Made by a program: the position numbers and the translations under genes. Positions 35,120 to 44,127 of a stretch of 64,000 nucleotides of DNA are shown piece after piece. The DNA comes from CAUZFZ01 sp963579025. Lineage in GTDB: Bacteria > Planctomycetota > Planctomycetia > Planctomycetales > Planctomycetaceae. The notes beneath the pieces were generated by a model that worked only from the letters and a program-made list of their open reading frames with translations, did no database searches and was not told the DNA's origin. Numbering within the stretch: the stretch's first letter is position 1; every line of letters starts with the position of its first letter. The stretch spans positions 16,483-80,482 of the forward strand of contig CAUZFZ010000028.1 in NCBI GenBank assembly GCA_963579025.1, given 5' to 3'.

Positions 35120-36490
35120 ATGCGAATTCAAGCAGAAAAAACGTCTGCATACTGCGATGGACACAGTCGACGCAGCTTCCTGCAGGTCGGCATGGCCGGA
35201 ATGGGAACGGTCGGACTGCCCCAGCTTCTGCGAGCGAAAGAAGCCGCTGGTGCGGCCGGTCGTAAAGAGACGTCCGTAATCCTGATCTGGCTGGATGGTG
35301 GACCAAGCCATCACGACACATACGATCCAAAACCGGATGCGCCGTCTGAATACGCCGGAATCTGGCAACCGATTCACACCAACGTTCCCGGTTTCGACAT
35401 CAGCGAGATGTTTCCGCGGCAGGCTCGCCTGGCGGATCGTTTCTCGGTTGTCCGCTCGGTTCATCACAACGCGGGGGACCACTTTACCGGCGGACATTGG
35501 ATGCTGACTGGCCATGGTGGAGTCAGTGGCGCCATGAACGCGGGCAAGTCTCCGTTCATCGGCGGCATGGCCACAAAGATGACCGGCTCACGCCAGCCAG
35601 GAATCCCGGCCAACATCGGCATCCCGTACTCGATGAGCATTGGCCTGCGTCCTGGTTATTTCGGCGGCAATTACCTGGGCGTCCAGCACGACCCGTTTCA
35701 GGTGGGGACCGATCCAAATTCTGCCCGATTCAAGGTTCAGAACCTCAGCCTTCCGAAGGACCTGACCATCAGCCGTCTGGACGATCGTCGCGGTCTGCAG
35801 AAACACTTCGACACGCTGCGACGGGAAGTCGACCAGTCGGGAATGGCGGACGCGATGGACCGCTTTGACAGGCAGGCGTTCGAGATGGTGTCAGGCGAAC
35901 GCGCTCGAGCGGCGTTCGACATTGCCTCCGAAGATCCGCGACTCCGTGATCGCTATGGCCGCAACACCTGGGGACAGAGCACGCTGCTGGCTCGGCGACT
36001 GGTCGAGGCCGGATCAACTTTCGTGACGTGTCACTTCGGCGGCTGGGACAGTCACTGGAACCACCAGGGAACCATGGAACGCCACCTGCCCAAAGTCGAC
36101 ATGGCGGTCAGTTCGCTGTTCGAAGATCTTGAAGTTCGCGGCATGCTGGACCAGGTGCTGGTCATGGTGATGGGCGAATTCGGTCGCACGCCGAAGATGA
36201 ACAACGGCGGCAATGGCGGCCCGCCACTGAGCAAGGGGACACCAGGCCGCGATCACTGGGGCAATGCTCTGTCCGTGCTGATGGGCGGTGGTGGAGTCAA
36301 AGGCGGTCAGATCGTCGGCTCAACGAATCGACTGGGCGAGGTTCCAAAGGACCGCCCGTTGCGACCGGGTGATATCCACCACACGATCTTCCGCGTCCTG
36401 GGCGTCGACCCTGAAGTCAGCTTCCTTAATCACGCTGGCCGACCGGTCGCCGCAATCGATCACGGTGCGGTGATCGAAGAGTTGTTCTGA
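35120..36490 (+). CDS. DUF1501 secreted protein (stand-alone type)
   Basis: The product is 456 residues with a Tat signal (GHSRRSFLQVGMAGMGTVGLPQLL). SVILIWLDGGPSHHDTYDPKPDAPSEY, IWQPIHTNVPGFDISEMFPRQARLADRFSVVRSVHHNAGDHFTGGHWMLTG, GSTFVTCHFGGWDSHWNHQG and VMGEFGRTPKMNNGGNGG are the family blocks. It resembles the 3752-5128 copy (NVPGI, HFPLMARMMDRV) more than the PSD1-linked copies. A REPIN-like element follows nine bases after its stop. Confidence 0.92.
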   Translation: MRIQAEKTSAYCDGHSRRSFLQVGMAGMGTVGLPQLLRAKEAAGAAGRKETSVILIWLDGGPSHHDTYDPKPDAPSEYAGIWQPIHTNVPGFDISEMFPRQARLADRFSVVRSVHHNAGDHFTGGHWMLTGHGGVSGAMNAGKSPFIGGMATKMTGSRQPGIPANIGIPYSMSIGLRPGYFGGNYLGVQHDPFQVGTDPNSARFKVQNLSLPKDLTISRLDDRRGLQKHFDTLRREVDQSGMADAMDRFDRQAFEMVSGERARAAFDIASEDPRLRDRYGRNTWGQSTLLARRLVEAGSTFVTCHFGGWDSHWNHQGTMERHLPKVDMAVSSLFEDLEVRGMLDQVLVMVMGEFGRTPKMNNGGNGGPPLSKGTPGRDHWGNALSVLMGGGGVKGGQIVGSTNRLGEVPKDRPLRPGDIHHTIFRVLGVDPEVSFLNHAGRPVAAIDHGAVIEELF

Positions 36491-36498
36491 CAGCGCGC

Positions 36499-36589
36499 GT
36501 TCGTAGTAGCCGGATTTATCCGGCTGCGGTTGGACGCTTGCCTCGACTACTAACCGTGCGAACCGCATAAATGCGGTTACTACGAACGA
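36499..36589. repeat. REPIN-like double palindrome B1
   Basis: CGTTCGTAGTA at the left edge matches TACTACGAACG at the right edge. Inside are GCCGGATTTATCCGGC (36509-36524) and AACCGCATAAATGCGGTT (36561-36578). Read inward from each end the halves are GTAGTAGCCGGATTTATCC and GTAGTAACCGCATTTATGC, clearly one repeat with compensated stem changes. It lies between the DUF1501 stop and the mutM stop. Confidence 0.85.
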
Positions 36590-36592
36590 CGG

Positions 36593-37450
36593 CTACGGCG
36601 AGCTGCGGGTTCGACGCTGACACACGCGGCAGAAGAATGTCGAGCGCTGCGACTGCACGATGCGTACGATCTTCCCGCGTTCGCAGTCCAGGCAAAGGCT
36701 GTCCTCGCGATCGTAAACTCGGTGCGAATTCTGGTAACCGCCCGACTTGTTCAGAGCATTGCGATACGTGCCGTCGCCGAGCGTCGAGCCTTCATGGCGA
36801 ATGGCTGTTTCGAGAATCTCCTGCACAGCTTCCGCCATTCGCTTGATTTGCGGTCGCTTCAATGACCTGGCAGGAGTCTCCGGGTGGATCCGTGCGAGAT
36901 GTAGAATCTCGCTCGCGTACAGATTGCCGATGCCAGCGACCTTCTTCTGATTCAACAGCAGGACCTTAATCGGTGTCGGCGTCGCGCCGCAGATCGCCAC
37001 CCAGTTCTGAATGGTCATTTCCAGCGCGTCGGGTCCCAGGTTGGACAGCCCCAGCACGGCTTCCTGTTGCATGGCATTCAACAGACGCAACGTCCCCAGT
37101 CCGCGTCGGTCCCAGTACCACAGGCGATCGAATTCACCGCTGCCCGACAGCGTCCATTCCACGCGCAGGTGTTCGACGCTCGGTGGCTCGTCCAGCAACA
37201 TCAGGCCGGTCATTCTGGGTTCAATAACAAATGCGTCACCGGTTGAAAGATCCATCACAACACGTTTCGCCCGCCTGCGGACTTGCTCCACAGTCGCTCC
37301 CTGCACGCGTGCCTGAATCGTCTTGAGGTTTGGTTCAATCAACATTGGTCGGCACGGACAGTCGCAGGCCTGCACACTCAGAATCTGCCGCCCCTCGACA
37401 TGTGGACGAATCCCGCGAACCATCGTTTCGACCTCGGGCAACTCAGGCAT
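36593..37450 (-). CDS. mutM: Formamidopyrimidine-DNA glycosylase (MutM/Fpg)
   Basis: This 285-residue base-excision repair enzyme removes 8-oxoguanine and ring-opened purines and cuts the backbone. MPELPEVETMVRGI at ATG 37450 gives the catalytic Pro2 and Glu3. The lysine for beta-elimination falls near VRRRAKRVVMDL, and QKKVAGIGNLYASEILHLARIHP is the helix-two-turn-helix. The C-terminal zinc finger reads CLDCERGKIVRIVQSQRSTFFCRVCQ, with four cysteines and the intercalating arginine region intact. The N-terminal extension upstream of MPELPE is rejected because Pro2 must be exposed. No co-directional neighbour suggests an operon. Confidence 0.93.
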   Translation of the reverse strand: MPELPEVETMVRGIRPHVEGRQILSVQACDCPCRPMLIEPNLKTIQARVQGATVEQVRRRAKRVVMDLSTGDAFVIEPRMTGLMLLDEPPSVEHLRVEWTLSGSGEFDRLWYWDRRGLGTLRLLNAMQQEAVLGLSNLGPDALEMTIQNWVAICGATPTPIKVLLLNQKKVAGIGNLYASEILHLARIHPETPARSLKRPQIKRMAEAVQEILETAIRHEGSTLGDGTYRNALNKSGGYQNSHRVYDREDSLCLDCERGKIVRIVQSQRSTFFCRVCQRRTRSSP

Positions 37451-37764
37451 CAATACTCCAGTCTGGCACGTCAATTCGCGGCGGGTTGGACGGGTCGCAG
37501 GAGGACGTACCAGACCGCACACCGTCACAGCCGTCAATCAGCGCCGCTGCGGGCGAGTTTGGTGCGACTCTGTACGGACTGCGAAAACAGTGCGGTCCCA
37601 CTATTGAGAGTCGCTGCCATCCCGTTTGAGACGCGACCGGTTCCGTAGATCCTCTGCCGGGCCGGCACGTATTTCTGCCACAACTGACGCGACGCAGGAA
37701 TCACAGATTCAGAGCGTCGTCTTATTCGCAGTGCGTTTCACTGGCCCTGCTGAAGGAGGTCTCC
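37451..37764. other. Intergenic region upstream of mutM
   Basis: 314 bases between divergent genes. Several open frames exist, but none has both a ribosome-binding site and normal composition. I see no repeat and no RNA gene. It presumably contains the mutM promoter and that of the small membrane protein. Confidence 0.45.
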
Positions 37765-37980
37765 ATGCCTGCCTTTCTGCCCTCGCTGAGTGACGATGCG
37801 ATGGCCATTCTGGGCTGCGGTGCAGCATTGCTGGCGAGCGTAATGACGCTCCAGCTCGTGCACTTCATCCGGAATCGTCGCAGACCGCCGCAGCGTGCGA
37901 AGCAACCCGGTCTTCGCCAGACACAGTCGTTTACCACCGATGCAGCTCGGTTTCGATCGCTGCACGACAGACCGGTGTAG
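37765..37980 (+). CDS. Small single-span membrane protein (71 aa)
   Basis: The product is 71 residues. The ribosome-binding site AAGGAGG lies six bases before ATG 37765, one of the strongest in the window, so it is very likely translated. Residues 8-34 (SDDAMAILGCGAALLASVMTLQLVHFI) form one membrane span, followed by a basic cytoplasmic tail (RNRRRPPQRAKQPGLRQ). I do not recognise a family. It could be an envelope assembly factor or regulatory micro-protein, but nothing specifies this. The next gene on the same strand starts 174 bases later. Confidence 0.65.
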   Translation: MPAFLPSLSDDAMAILGCGAALLASVMTLQLVHFIRNRRRPPQRAKQPGLRQTQSFTTDAARFRSLHDRPV

Positions 37981-38154
37981 GATTTTCGGAGTCCCGATTT
38001 CAACCAACCGTGCGAAAACGTTTCGCGCGGTGACACCGGAACGCACGTCCTGACGGTTTGCCTGCCAGGTTGCGTGCTTCCGGTTTTCGGAACACCGCTT
38101 TCACCTGCAACGCGGCGAGCACTGGCTCCGTCCGCGACAGGAATGGAGAACCCA

Positions 38155-39111
38155 ATGAGAACTGAAAACGAAATTCACACAACGACTACTAACCGCCCGA
38201 TGCGCGTTCTTCGGGCACTGATCTTTACCCCACTGAGAATCCTCTTCTGGCCACTGATCGCGTCCAGCAGAGCGTTTCATCACTACTTCCTGTCGTACGT
38301 GATCGGTTCGGTCCGGCGTGACAAAGATCGAATCTACCGCATCCGATTCGTGTGGTACGGAGAGTCGATCTATCTGCATCCCATGATCTGGGGCAGCCTG
38401 ATTCTGTACGGACTGACGGCGGCCGGACTGCTGACGGCCGGTTGGGCTTTGCTGATCTGGTTTGCAGCGATCTTCGTGTGTTACGTAACGATTCTCTACA
38501 ACTTCGACGTGATCCGTTGCGCCATCCTGGCGACAGGTCTCGTCGCCTTCTTCGGGATGGCTCACTTCGCCACCGTCGAACTGGCATGGAATCCGTTGAC
38601 TGCTGTCTCGGCCCATCTCCAGCATCTTGATGCAACGGTTTCGCCGGGTTTCTTCATCGCAGCCGCGTATGTGTTCTTCGGATTGATTGCGTCGGAGATC
38701 GTGTGGGCCTGGCTGTTTCATCGCGTCGAGATCGACGAGTCGTACGTGTACGAGCATCAGTTTCTACGAGTCTCCACACGTGAGCCGATCTTTGCCCGTG
38801 GCCTGAAGCGGGAAACACGCGACATTCTGGAGCTGTTGCTGCTCGGTGCCGGAGACATCCAGCACCGAACTCGCAAGGGATATCGATCGTTCCGCAACGT
38901 GCCGTTTGCCTCCCTGTGGCTCGGCACGGCGATCGACTCACTGCTGGACTTTCGGCGCCGTGGCGAACTGGCCCTCGAAAAACCAGATGCGGGCGAAGCG
39001 GCACAGGTCCACATTTCGGATGCGAATCCCGAGTTACTGGAAGACGACGACATCGACGAGGGTGAAGACATCGACGATGACGACGAAATGGACGAGGACG
39101 CCGCCTCGTGA
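38155..39111 (+). CDS. Hypothetical membrane protein with acidic C-terminal tail
   Basis: The product is 318 residues from ATG 38155 (GGAG five bases upstream); ATG 38143 and GTG-type starts before it are alternatives. Hydrophobic spans are VLRALIFTPLRILFWPLIAS, PMIWGSLILYGLTAAGLLTAGWALLIWFAAIFVCYVTIL, CAILATGLVAFFGMAHFA and FFIAAAYVFFGLIASEIVWAWLF. A cytosolic part follows (SYVYEHQFLRVSTREPIFARGLKRETRDILELLLLGAGDIQHRT), then a run of Asp/Glu (LLEDDDIDEGEDIDDDDEM). I recall similar planctomycete proteins of unknown function. The YVYEHQF...EPIFARGLKRE segment looks like the PH-like domain of DUF-type membrane proteins, which is inference. Confidence 0.7.
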   Translation: MRTENEIHTTTTNRPMRVLRALIFTPLRILFWPLIASSRAFHHYFLSYVIGSVRRDKDRIYRIRFVWYGESIYLHPMIWGSLILYGLTAAGLLTAGWALLIWFAAIFVCYVTILYNFDVIRCAILATGLVAFFGMAHFATVELAWNPLTAVSAHLQHLDATVSPGFFIAAAYVFFGLIASEIVWAWLFHRVEIDESYVYEHQFLRVSTREPIFARGLKRETRDILELLLLGAGDIQHRTRKGYRSFRNVPFASLWLGTAIDSLLDFRRRGELALEKPDAGEAAQVHISDANPELLEDDDIDEGEDIDDDDEMDEDAAS

Positions 39112-39124
39112 CGGACGTGAACTA

Positions 39125-39181
39125 GCCGGATTTATCCGGCTCATCGAGGTCGTCCGACGTGCTAACCGCATGAATGCGGTT
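39125..39181. repeat. REPIN-like double palindrome B2
   Basis: GCCGGATTTATCCGGC (39125-39140) and AACCGCATGAATGCGGTT (39164-39181), followed by ACTACGAACG. Same order and orientation as B1, but the left GTAGTA is degraded to ACTA. It starts 13 bases after a stop codon, as B1 does (8 bases after the upstream stop). Confidence 0.82.
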
Positions 39182-39219
39182 ACTACGAACGAGCTGTTGC
39201 TTCGAACGGCGACCGATCA

Positions 39220-40161
39220 CTACGGCTTCATTTCGGCTTCGTGCGATTTCAACCGGTTATGCTCGGTTTGCCAGCTGTCGAAGATCTGGATCGCGAATCG
39301 CATCGCCTCGTGATACTCGCTGAACGCCGCGTGCAGTCCGCGGCGGTTATCGGGATCCTGAGCCATCATCCGGCTGATATTCAGGATCGCCGGCTCAAGA
39401 TGTTCCCGCAGGTGCGAGCAGAGGTTTGACGCCAGGTTACCGGCCTCGGCGGTGGCCAGTTGGACAATCTGGCGATCCTCAAACCTCTCATCTTCGGACA
39501 ACGTCCGACTGACGGGCGCTGCCTGATGGTCTTTTGTTTCCAGCTTTTCGACGTCAACCAGACGACCGAAGGGTGAGGCTTCCCGTTTGTTTTTTTCCAT
39601 CAACTGACGGACGTGCTCAAGCCCGCGTTTCGCCCGTGGGAACCCGGGCTTGGCTTTGAGTGCCAACTCGAAATGTTCAGCGGCCTTTCGATGGTTGTTC
39701 TGCTCGATGTAGACATTCGCCAGGTTGACGTGCGCATCAACCATTTCCGGATCGAGCCGAATACATTCGCGGTAAGCCGACACCGCCATGCTGATCTGCT
39801 TCAGGTTCTTTTGAGCAATTCCCAGGTTGTAATAGACATCCGGGTTTCGGCCGTCTCGCTGAACCGCTTTACGCAGTACCTCGGCTGCCTGCTTGTATTC
39901 ATGCTGAATGTTGTAGAGCGCACCAAGATTGATGTACGCCTTGGCCTCGCGCGGCTTGAGTTCGGTCACGCGCGTGAAGTGCTTGAGCGCTCCCTGGTAG
40001 TCCTGCGCCAGATAGCAGGCGGTCGCCAGCCCTTCGTGCCCGGCATAGTCATCCGGGTCAATCTCGATCGCTTCTTCATAGAGGTCGATGGCATCCAGAA
40101 GCTTCCGCGCCTTAACGGCCTTCCGCGCTTTCGCACAGAGGGCATCGTATTCGCCTGCCAT
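39220..40161 (-). CDS. Tetratricopeptide-repeat protein
   Basis: The product is 313 residues from ATG 40161 (MAGEYDALCAKARKAVKARKLLDAIDLYEEAIEIDPDDYAGHEGLA). About five TPR units follow each other: YQGALKHFTRVTELKPREAKAYINLGALY, YKQAAEVLRKAVQRDGRNPDVYYNLGIAQ, ISMAVSAYRECIRLDPEMVDAHVNLANVY and HRKAAEHFELALKAKPGFPRAKRGLEHV. The C-terminal 110 residues are not TPR but helical (LATAEAGNLASNLCSHLREHLEPAILNISRMM), which may be a dimerisation or partner domain. No signal peptide is present, so a cytoplasmic scaffold is likely. An earlier in-frame ATG (40197) is less probable. Confidence 0.85.
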   Translation of the reverse strand: MAGEYDALCAKARKAVKARKLLDAIDLYEEAIEIDPDDYAGHEGLATACYLAQDYQGALKHFTRVTELKPREAKAYINLGALYNIQHEYKQAAEVLRKAVQRDGRNPDVYYNLGIAQKNLKQISMAVSAYRECIRLDPEMVDAHVNLANVYIEQNNHRKAAEHFELALKAKPGFPRAKRGLEHVRQLMEKNKREASPFGRLVDVEKLETKDHQAAPVSRTLSEDERFEDRQIVQLATAEAGNLASNLCSHLREHLEPAILNISRMMAQDPDNRRGLHAAFSEYHEAMRFAIQIFDSWQTEHNRLKSHEAEMKP

Positions 40162-40311
40162 GTCACGAATCCTGACAGAGGTGCGATGGGCCCGCACGAA
40201 CGGATCAGTAATCGATCATATGAAATCAGTGATTTGAAGTCTGCGTGAAACTCGATAAACCGGCCTGCAGTTCGACGGGAATGCAACAACCGTCGGTATG
40301 TTATTCAGTTT

Positions 40312-41481
40312 CTATCTGGCAGATTCTGACGTTGGCAGTGCTGGGCCGACACGTAGGTTACGGAACCGAACGATCGTGCTGTGATTTTGCAGGCCCAGGA
40401 ATCCCTTGACCTTTCGCAACGAGACGAGCGGGTGGCTCTCCGGCGTCACATGGACAATTTCGACACCGTTGTGCACGGTTGTGATATTCTGTCCCGCGCA
40501 ATTGATCTCAAGCGTATTCCATTCACCGGCGGCGCGACCGACATGCTCACTTGCTCCACAGATGTCGTACAGCGACCCGCAATACTGATACGGCTTTAGT
40601 TTCGCGTACTTCTCCGCGCGATCGTCGAGGACCTGAATCTCGAACCCGGCCGGTGGCTTCGTATCGTCGTCGCGGTGGTGATTCCCATTCTCAGGGACGC
40701 GGACGTAGACCCCGCTGTTGCCGCCAGGTGACACCAGGTAGTCGAAGCGGAAGTTGAAGTCGCCGTACTCCTGCTTTGACCGCAGCCATGGACCTTTCTC
40801 GCCCGTACACGTGACGGTTCCATCATCAGCTTTCCAGCAGACATCGGCGGACTGCCCGGCGCCCTCCCAACCGGCCAGGTCGGTGCCGTTGAACAGCGAT
40901 TCGTAACCGAGTTCCTTGATGGTCACATTGCGAATCAGAAACTGGCCACCCAGCGGAACCTCAATCTGAAAACCAACATGCCCGGTGCGATTCTTTAACC
41001 CGCTCACGCTCCAGGCCGGTTTGCCGTTGATCACATTGGAGACGGTGTCGCCTTTCACGGTGATGTCGAACGCGTTCCAGTCTCCCGCTTTGACCAGGCC
41101 ATCACTGGTGGCGTCACGATCACCGACCAGATCACCTTCGCGGTCCTGCAGCAGATTGATCTGGTGTCCGTTCTTCGGGTACGGCCCGCCGCCGTTTTTC
41201 GTGCGGATGTAGATACCCGCGTCATACTTTTCGGCCTTCAGTGCCTTCCATTCAACGTGCAGCACAAAGTCGGCATACTGATGATCTGATCGCAGCCAAC
41301 CATCGCCGGATTTCAACAGCAGCATGCCGTCCTGAACAGCGGCTTCGCACTCATTCTCGACCGTCCAGCCATTGAGCGTTTTGCCGTCAAACAATGACGA
41401 CTCAAATGCGGCGGTGTCGTCGCTGGCGAGTATCGGCTGAACAACTAGCAACACGACGAAAACGGAACGAAGAAGCGTCAT
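40312..41481 (-). CDS. DUF1080 (3-keto-disaccharide hydrolase-like) secreted protein
   Basis: The product is 389 residues from ATG 41481 with a signal peptide (TLLRSVFVVLLVVQPILASDD). Two DUF1080 domains (concanavalin-like jelly rolls) are in tandem: LFDGKTLNGWTVENECEAAVQDGML...SDHQYADFVLHVEWK, and LFNGTDLAGWEGAGQSADVCWKADDGTVT...SKQEYGDFNFRFDYLVSPGGNSGVYVRVPENGNHHRDD. The second has the GNSGVYVR, GFEIQVLDD and GEWNTLEI blocks conserved in the family. The name 3-keto-disaccharide hydrolase comes from characterised members; a similar sugar-related role is plausible. Divergent from truB. Confidence 0.9.
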   Translation of the reverse strand: MTLLRSVFVVLLVVQPILASDDTAAFESSLFDGKTLNGWTVENECEAAVQDGMLLLKSGDGWLRSDHQYADFVLHVEWKALKAEKYDAGIYIRTKNGGGPYPKNGHQINLLQDREGDLVGDRDATSDGLVKAGDWNAFDITVKGDTVSNVINGKPAWSVSGLKNRTGHVGFQIEVPLGGQFLIRNVTIKELGYESLFNGTDLAGWEGAGQSADVCWKADDGTVTCTGEKGPWLRSKQEYGDFNFRFDYLVSPGGNSGVYVRVPENGNHHRDDDTKPPAGFEIQVLDDRAEKYAKLKPYQYCGSLYDICGASEHVGRAAGEWNTLEINCAGQNITTVHNGVEIVHVTPESHPLVSLRKVKGFLGLQNHSTIVRFRNLRVGPALPTSESAR

Positions 41482-41711
41482 GGTGAACTCCGGCAGATTC
41501 TGGTTGTGTGAGTGGCTGGCGGAAGTTCTAGGTGAGACAACAGTGTCCGGCCACTGTGACAGGGTCATCCCACCGTCGGCGGGTTCCGCCATGCGCGTCC
41601 AGAGGACCAGCCGGTACGTGTCCGTGCTATAAACGGAATGATCCCACACCAGTCGCGCAGGCATCTCGCGCGGAGCTAAACCGCATCCATCCTTCCGCTT
41701 ATTTCAACGCC

Positions 41712-42659
41712 ATGATCACGCCCACCGGCATGCTGAATATCAACAAATCACGTGGCCTGACGTCGCGTGACGTCGTCGATCGTGTTGTCCGAGCTCTGCG
41801 GCGATTGACCGGAAACCGGAAGGTCAAGGCCGGTCACTGCGGCACTCTTGACCCACTCGCAACAGGTGTTCTGGTCGTCTGCACCGGACAGGCCACGCGA
41901 CTTGTCACACTGATTCAGGAGTTTCCCAAGACCTACCGCGGCCGATTTCTGCTTGGCCGGGTCACAAACACAGACGACGTGACTGGCCAGACCATTCGAG
42001 AATCAGACATTGCCCCGGACACGTTCACCCGCGACGACATCGAAGCGCTGCTCCCCGAGTTCACCGGCCGGATCGCTCAAATTCCGCCACAATTCTCAGC
42101 AGTCCATGTGAACGGCAAGCGGGCCTATAAACTCGCCCGACGCGGAGCGGACGTGAAACTCGAACCTCGACCAGTCGAGATTCACCGACTCGCGATTGAG
42201 TCTTTCGATTATCCAGAGTTTGAATTGCTCATTGAGTGTGGCTCGGGAACGTACGTTCGTTCGATCGGACGAGACATCGGCGAACGACTGGGCTGTGGAG
42301 CAACCATGTCTTCACTGATCCGTACCAGCATCGGCCCATTCCCCGTTGAAAACGCGATTGCACTGGGAGACCTGACGGAGCACACCTTGACTGACTACAT
42401 CACGCCAGCGGTGTCAGGTGTGCGTCATCTTCCGTCGATGCGCATTGATGCTCAGCAGGCCGCGCTGATTCGCAACGGACGGGAGATTCCGTTTCGGCCT
42501 CAGGACGTGCGGCCTCCGGAAGTGGTTCAAGCCGGTGTGACCACTTCAGAATCTCGCACGGTGCTGATCCTGAACGATGAAGAGCTAGTCTCGATCAGCG
42601 AACCCGGACGCGCGCCGGGAACACTCAAGCCAGCGATCGTGTTCAAGGACGGCACGTAA
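41712..42659 (+). CDS. truB: tRNA pseudouridine(55) synthase
   Basis: The product is 315 residues and makes pseudouridine at position 55 of the tRNA T-loop. GHCGTLDPLATGVLVVCTGQATRLV contains the catalytic aspartate. KTYRGRFLLGRVTNTDDVTGQT, QIPPQFSAVHVNGKRAYKLARRG and CGSGTYVRSIGRDIGERLGCGA are the other family motifs. The C-terminal 60 residues (QQAALIRNGREIPF...) form a short PUA-like extension. ATG 41712 and ATG 41730 (MLNINKSRGLTS) both fit; the first is given. It is convergent with hemH. No rbfA/infB neighbours are present, unlike the classical truB operon. Confidence 0.92.
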   Translation: MITPTGMLNINKSRGLTSRDVVDRVVRALRRLTGNRKVKAGHCGTLDPLATGVLVVCTGQATRLVTLIQEFPKTYRGRFLLGRVTNTDDVTGQTIRESDIAPDTFTRDDIEALLPEFTGRIAQIPPQFSAVHVNGKRAYKLARRGADVKLEPRPVEIHRLAIESFDYPEFELLIECGSGTYVRSIGRDIGERLGCGATMSSLIRTSIGPFPVENAIALGDLTEHTLTDYITPAVSGVRHLPSMRIDAQQAALIRNGREIPFRPQDVRPPEVVQAGVTTSESRTVLILNDEELVSISEPGRAPGTLKPAIVFKDGT

Positions 42660-42766
42660 TGACTGCGAGTGAGGGCATCCAGAGTTCGTTGGCTGACACG
42701 GCTCGGACTGGCCTGCTGCACGGGCGTTGCAACGCTTCGCGATGGGCGAGTCTCGAAGAGATTCAC

Positions 42767-43810
42767 CTACGGACGTGCCGGTCGCTGGGGTCTCGGGCAA
42801 CAATCGAGCGGACAGACATCATGGCTCGCGCCGTACTCGCCGACCGCTTCTGGCGCAGTTCCATTCAGCCGTTCTTCGATCAGTTTGCGGATCATCGTGA
42901 TGAATCGTGCATGAGTCCCCACTGTCGCAGCGCGAACCATGTTCAACCCGATCTCCTGGCACAGGGCCTGTGCCTCTTCGTCGAGGTCGTAAAGTACCTC
43001 CATGTGATCGGACAGGAATCCGATCGGCATGACGACAACATCCCGCACACCTTGCTGGCGCAGGTCTCGCAAGTGGTCGCAGACGTCTGGTTCGAGCCAC
43101 GGGACCTGCGGCGGACCGCTGCGACTTTGATACACAAGCTGCCAGTGTTCGGCATCGACGCCAACCGAATCAGCGACCAGCCGCGACGCTTCGGTCATCT
43201 GCGCGACATAATCACTCGTGTCCGACATCGAATTCGGGATGCTGTGAGCTGTGAACACGATGTGGACGTCAGTGCGACGATCGGCCTCGATCTGGTTAAG
43301 CGCCGCTGCGACTGTGTCCGATCCGGCCGCGACAAAGTCCGGGTGGTTGTAGAAGGCGCGAATCTTGTCAACGACCGACGCATCTTCGCCGACTGCAAGC
43401 TGCGCGTTCTCGATGTCTTCGCGGTACTGTCGGCAGCTTGAATACGAACCGTACGCTGCCGTCACAAATGCCAGAGCCCGCCTTATTCCCGCAGCCTTCA
43501 TCTCAGCGAGCGTGTCGGGCAACAACGGGTTCCAGTTCCGGTTGCCCCAGTAGACGGGCAGATCGATGCCGTGTTGTGACAGCTCCTGCTGCATCGCGGC
43601 CAGCAGCGCGCGGCATTGAGCGTTGATCGGGCTGATGCCGTCGAAGTGGTAGTAATGCTCAGCGACTTCCAGCATTCGCTCGCGCGGGACGTTCTTGCCT
43701 CGCAGCACGTTTTCCAGAAACGGAATCACGTCGTCCCGACCTTCCGGTCCGCCGAAGGACACAAGCAGGATGGCGTCGTATTGTCTGTCAGCGGTCTCGC
43801 AGGCGGTCAT
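42767..43810 (-). CDS. hemH: Ferrochelatase with [2Fe-2S]-type cysteines
   Basis: The product is 347 residues; it inserts iron into porphyrin. VSFGGPEGRDDVIPFLENVLRG, HYYHFDGISPINAQCRALL, FTAHSIPNSM (with the catalytic His), YQSRSGPPQVPWLEPDV and PIGFLSDHMEVLYDLDEEA are the family blocks. SFGGPEG and the overall pattern resemble the actinobacterial enzymes, which use coproporphyrin, so coproporphyrin ferrochelatase (CpfC) is possible. Cysteines in SYSSCRQYRED and the C-terminal CPLDCC correspond in position to the four ligands of the Fe-S cluster described in some ferrochelatases. No other haem genes are nearby. Confidence 0.92.
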   Translation of the reverse strand: MTACETADRQYDAILLVSFGGPEGRDDVIPFLENVLRGKNVPRERMLEVAEHYYHFDGISPINAQCRALLAAMQQELSQHGIDLPVYWGNRNWNPLLPDTLAEMKAAGIRRALAFVTAAYGSYSSCRQYREDIENAQLAVGEDASVVDKIRAFYNHPDFVAAGSDTVAAALNQIEADRRTDVHIVFTAHSIPNSMSDTSDYVAQMTEASRLVADSVGVDAEHWQLVYQSRSGPPQVPWLEPDVCDHLRDLRQQGVRDVVVMPIGFLSDHMEVLYDLDEEAQALCQEIGLNMVRAATVGTHARFITMIRKLIEERLNGTAPEAVGEYGASHDVCPLDCCPRPQRPARP

Positions 43811-44127
43811 ACCGGGAACGGTGTCCTGTCACAGGTCGGGCGTCGGGTCAGAATGTGAGAAGATTAGAGATTGCGTCGCTGGATGCCACCAGGTCACGTC
43901 CATGCGGTGGAGATTCCGGTGACCTGGTCAACGCATCAGGCCGACCGCACGCAATCGTCGAAATCTGGAGCAGACATTTCCCGGCTCCGGGGAGTCACGA
44001 AACTTCTTCGGAATTCTGGACTGTGCGTCCGAACTTGAGCAGGAAACTCCCTCCGCAATCGACTCTATTACGGACAGGTCCAGCATTGCCGCAGTCTTGT
44101 GTAATCAAACGGAAGCACGATTGATCG
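43811..44127. promoter_or_regulatory. Divergent intergenic region with a perfect inverted repeat
   Basis: 317 bases between hemH (minus) and the giant gene (plus). ACCAGGTCAC (43888-43897) is an exact reverse complement of GTGACCTGGT (43919-43928), 21 bases apart; flanking TTGCG and CGCA extend it weakly. It could be an operator for a dimeric regulator or a hairpin in a leader. No coding sequence is apparent. Confidence 0.45.
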
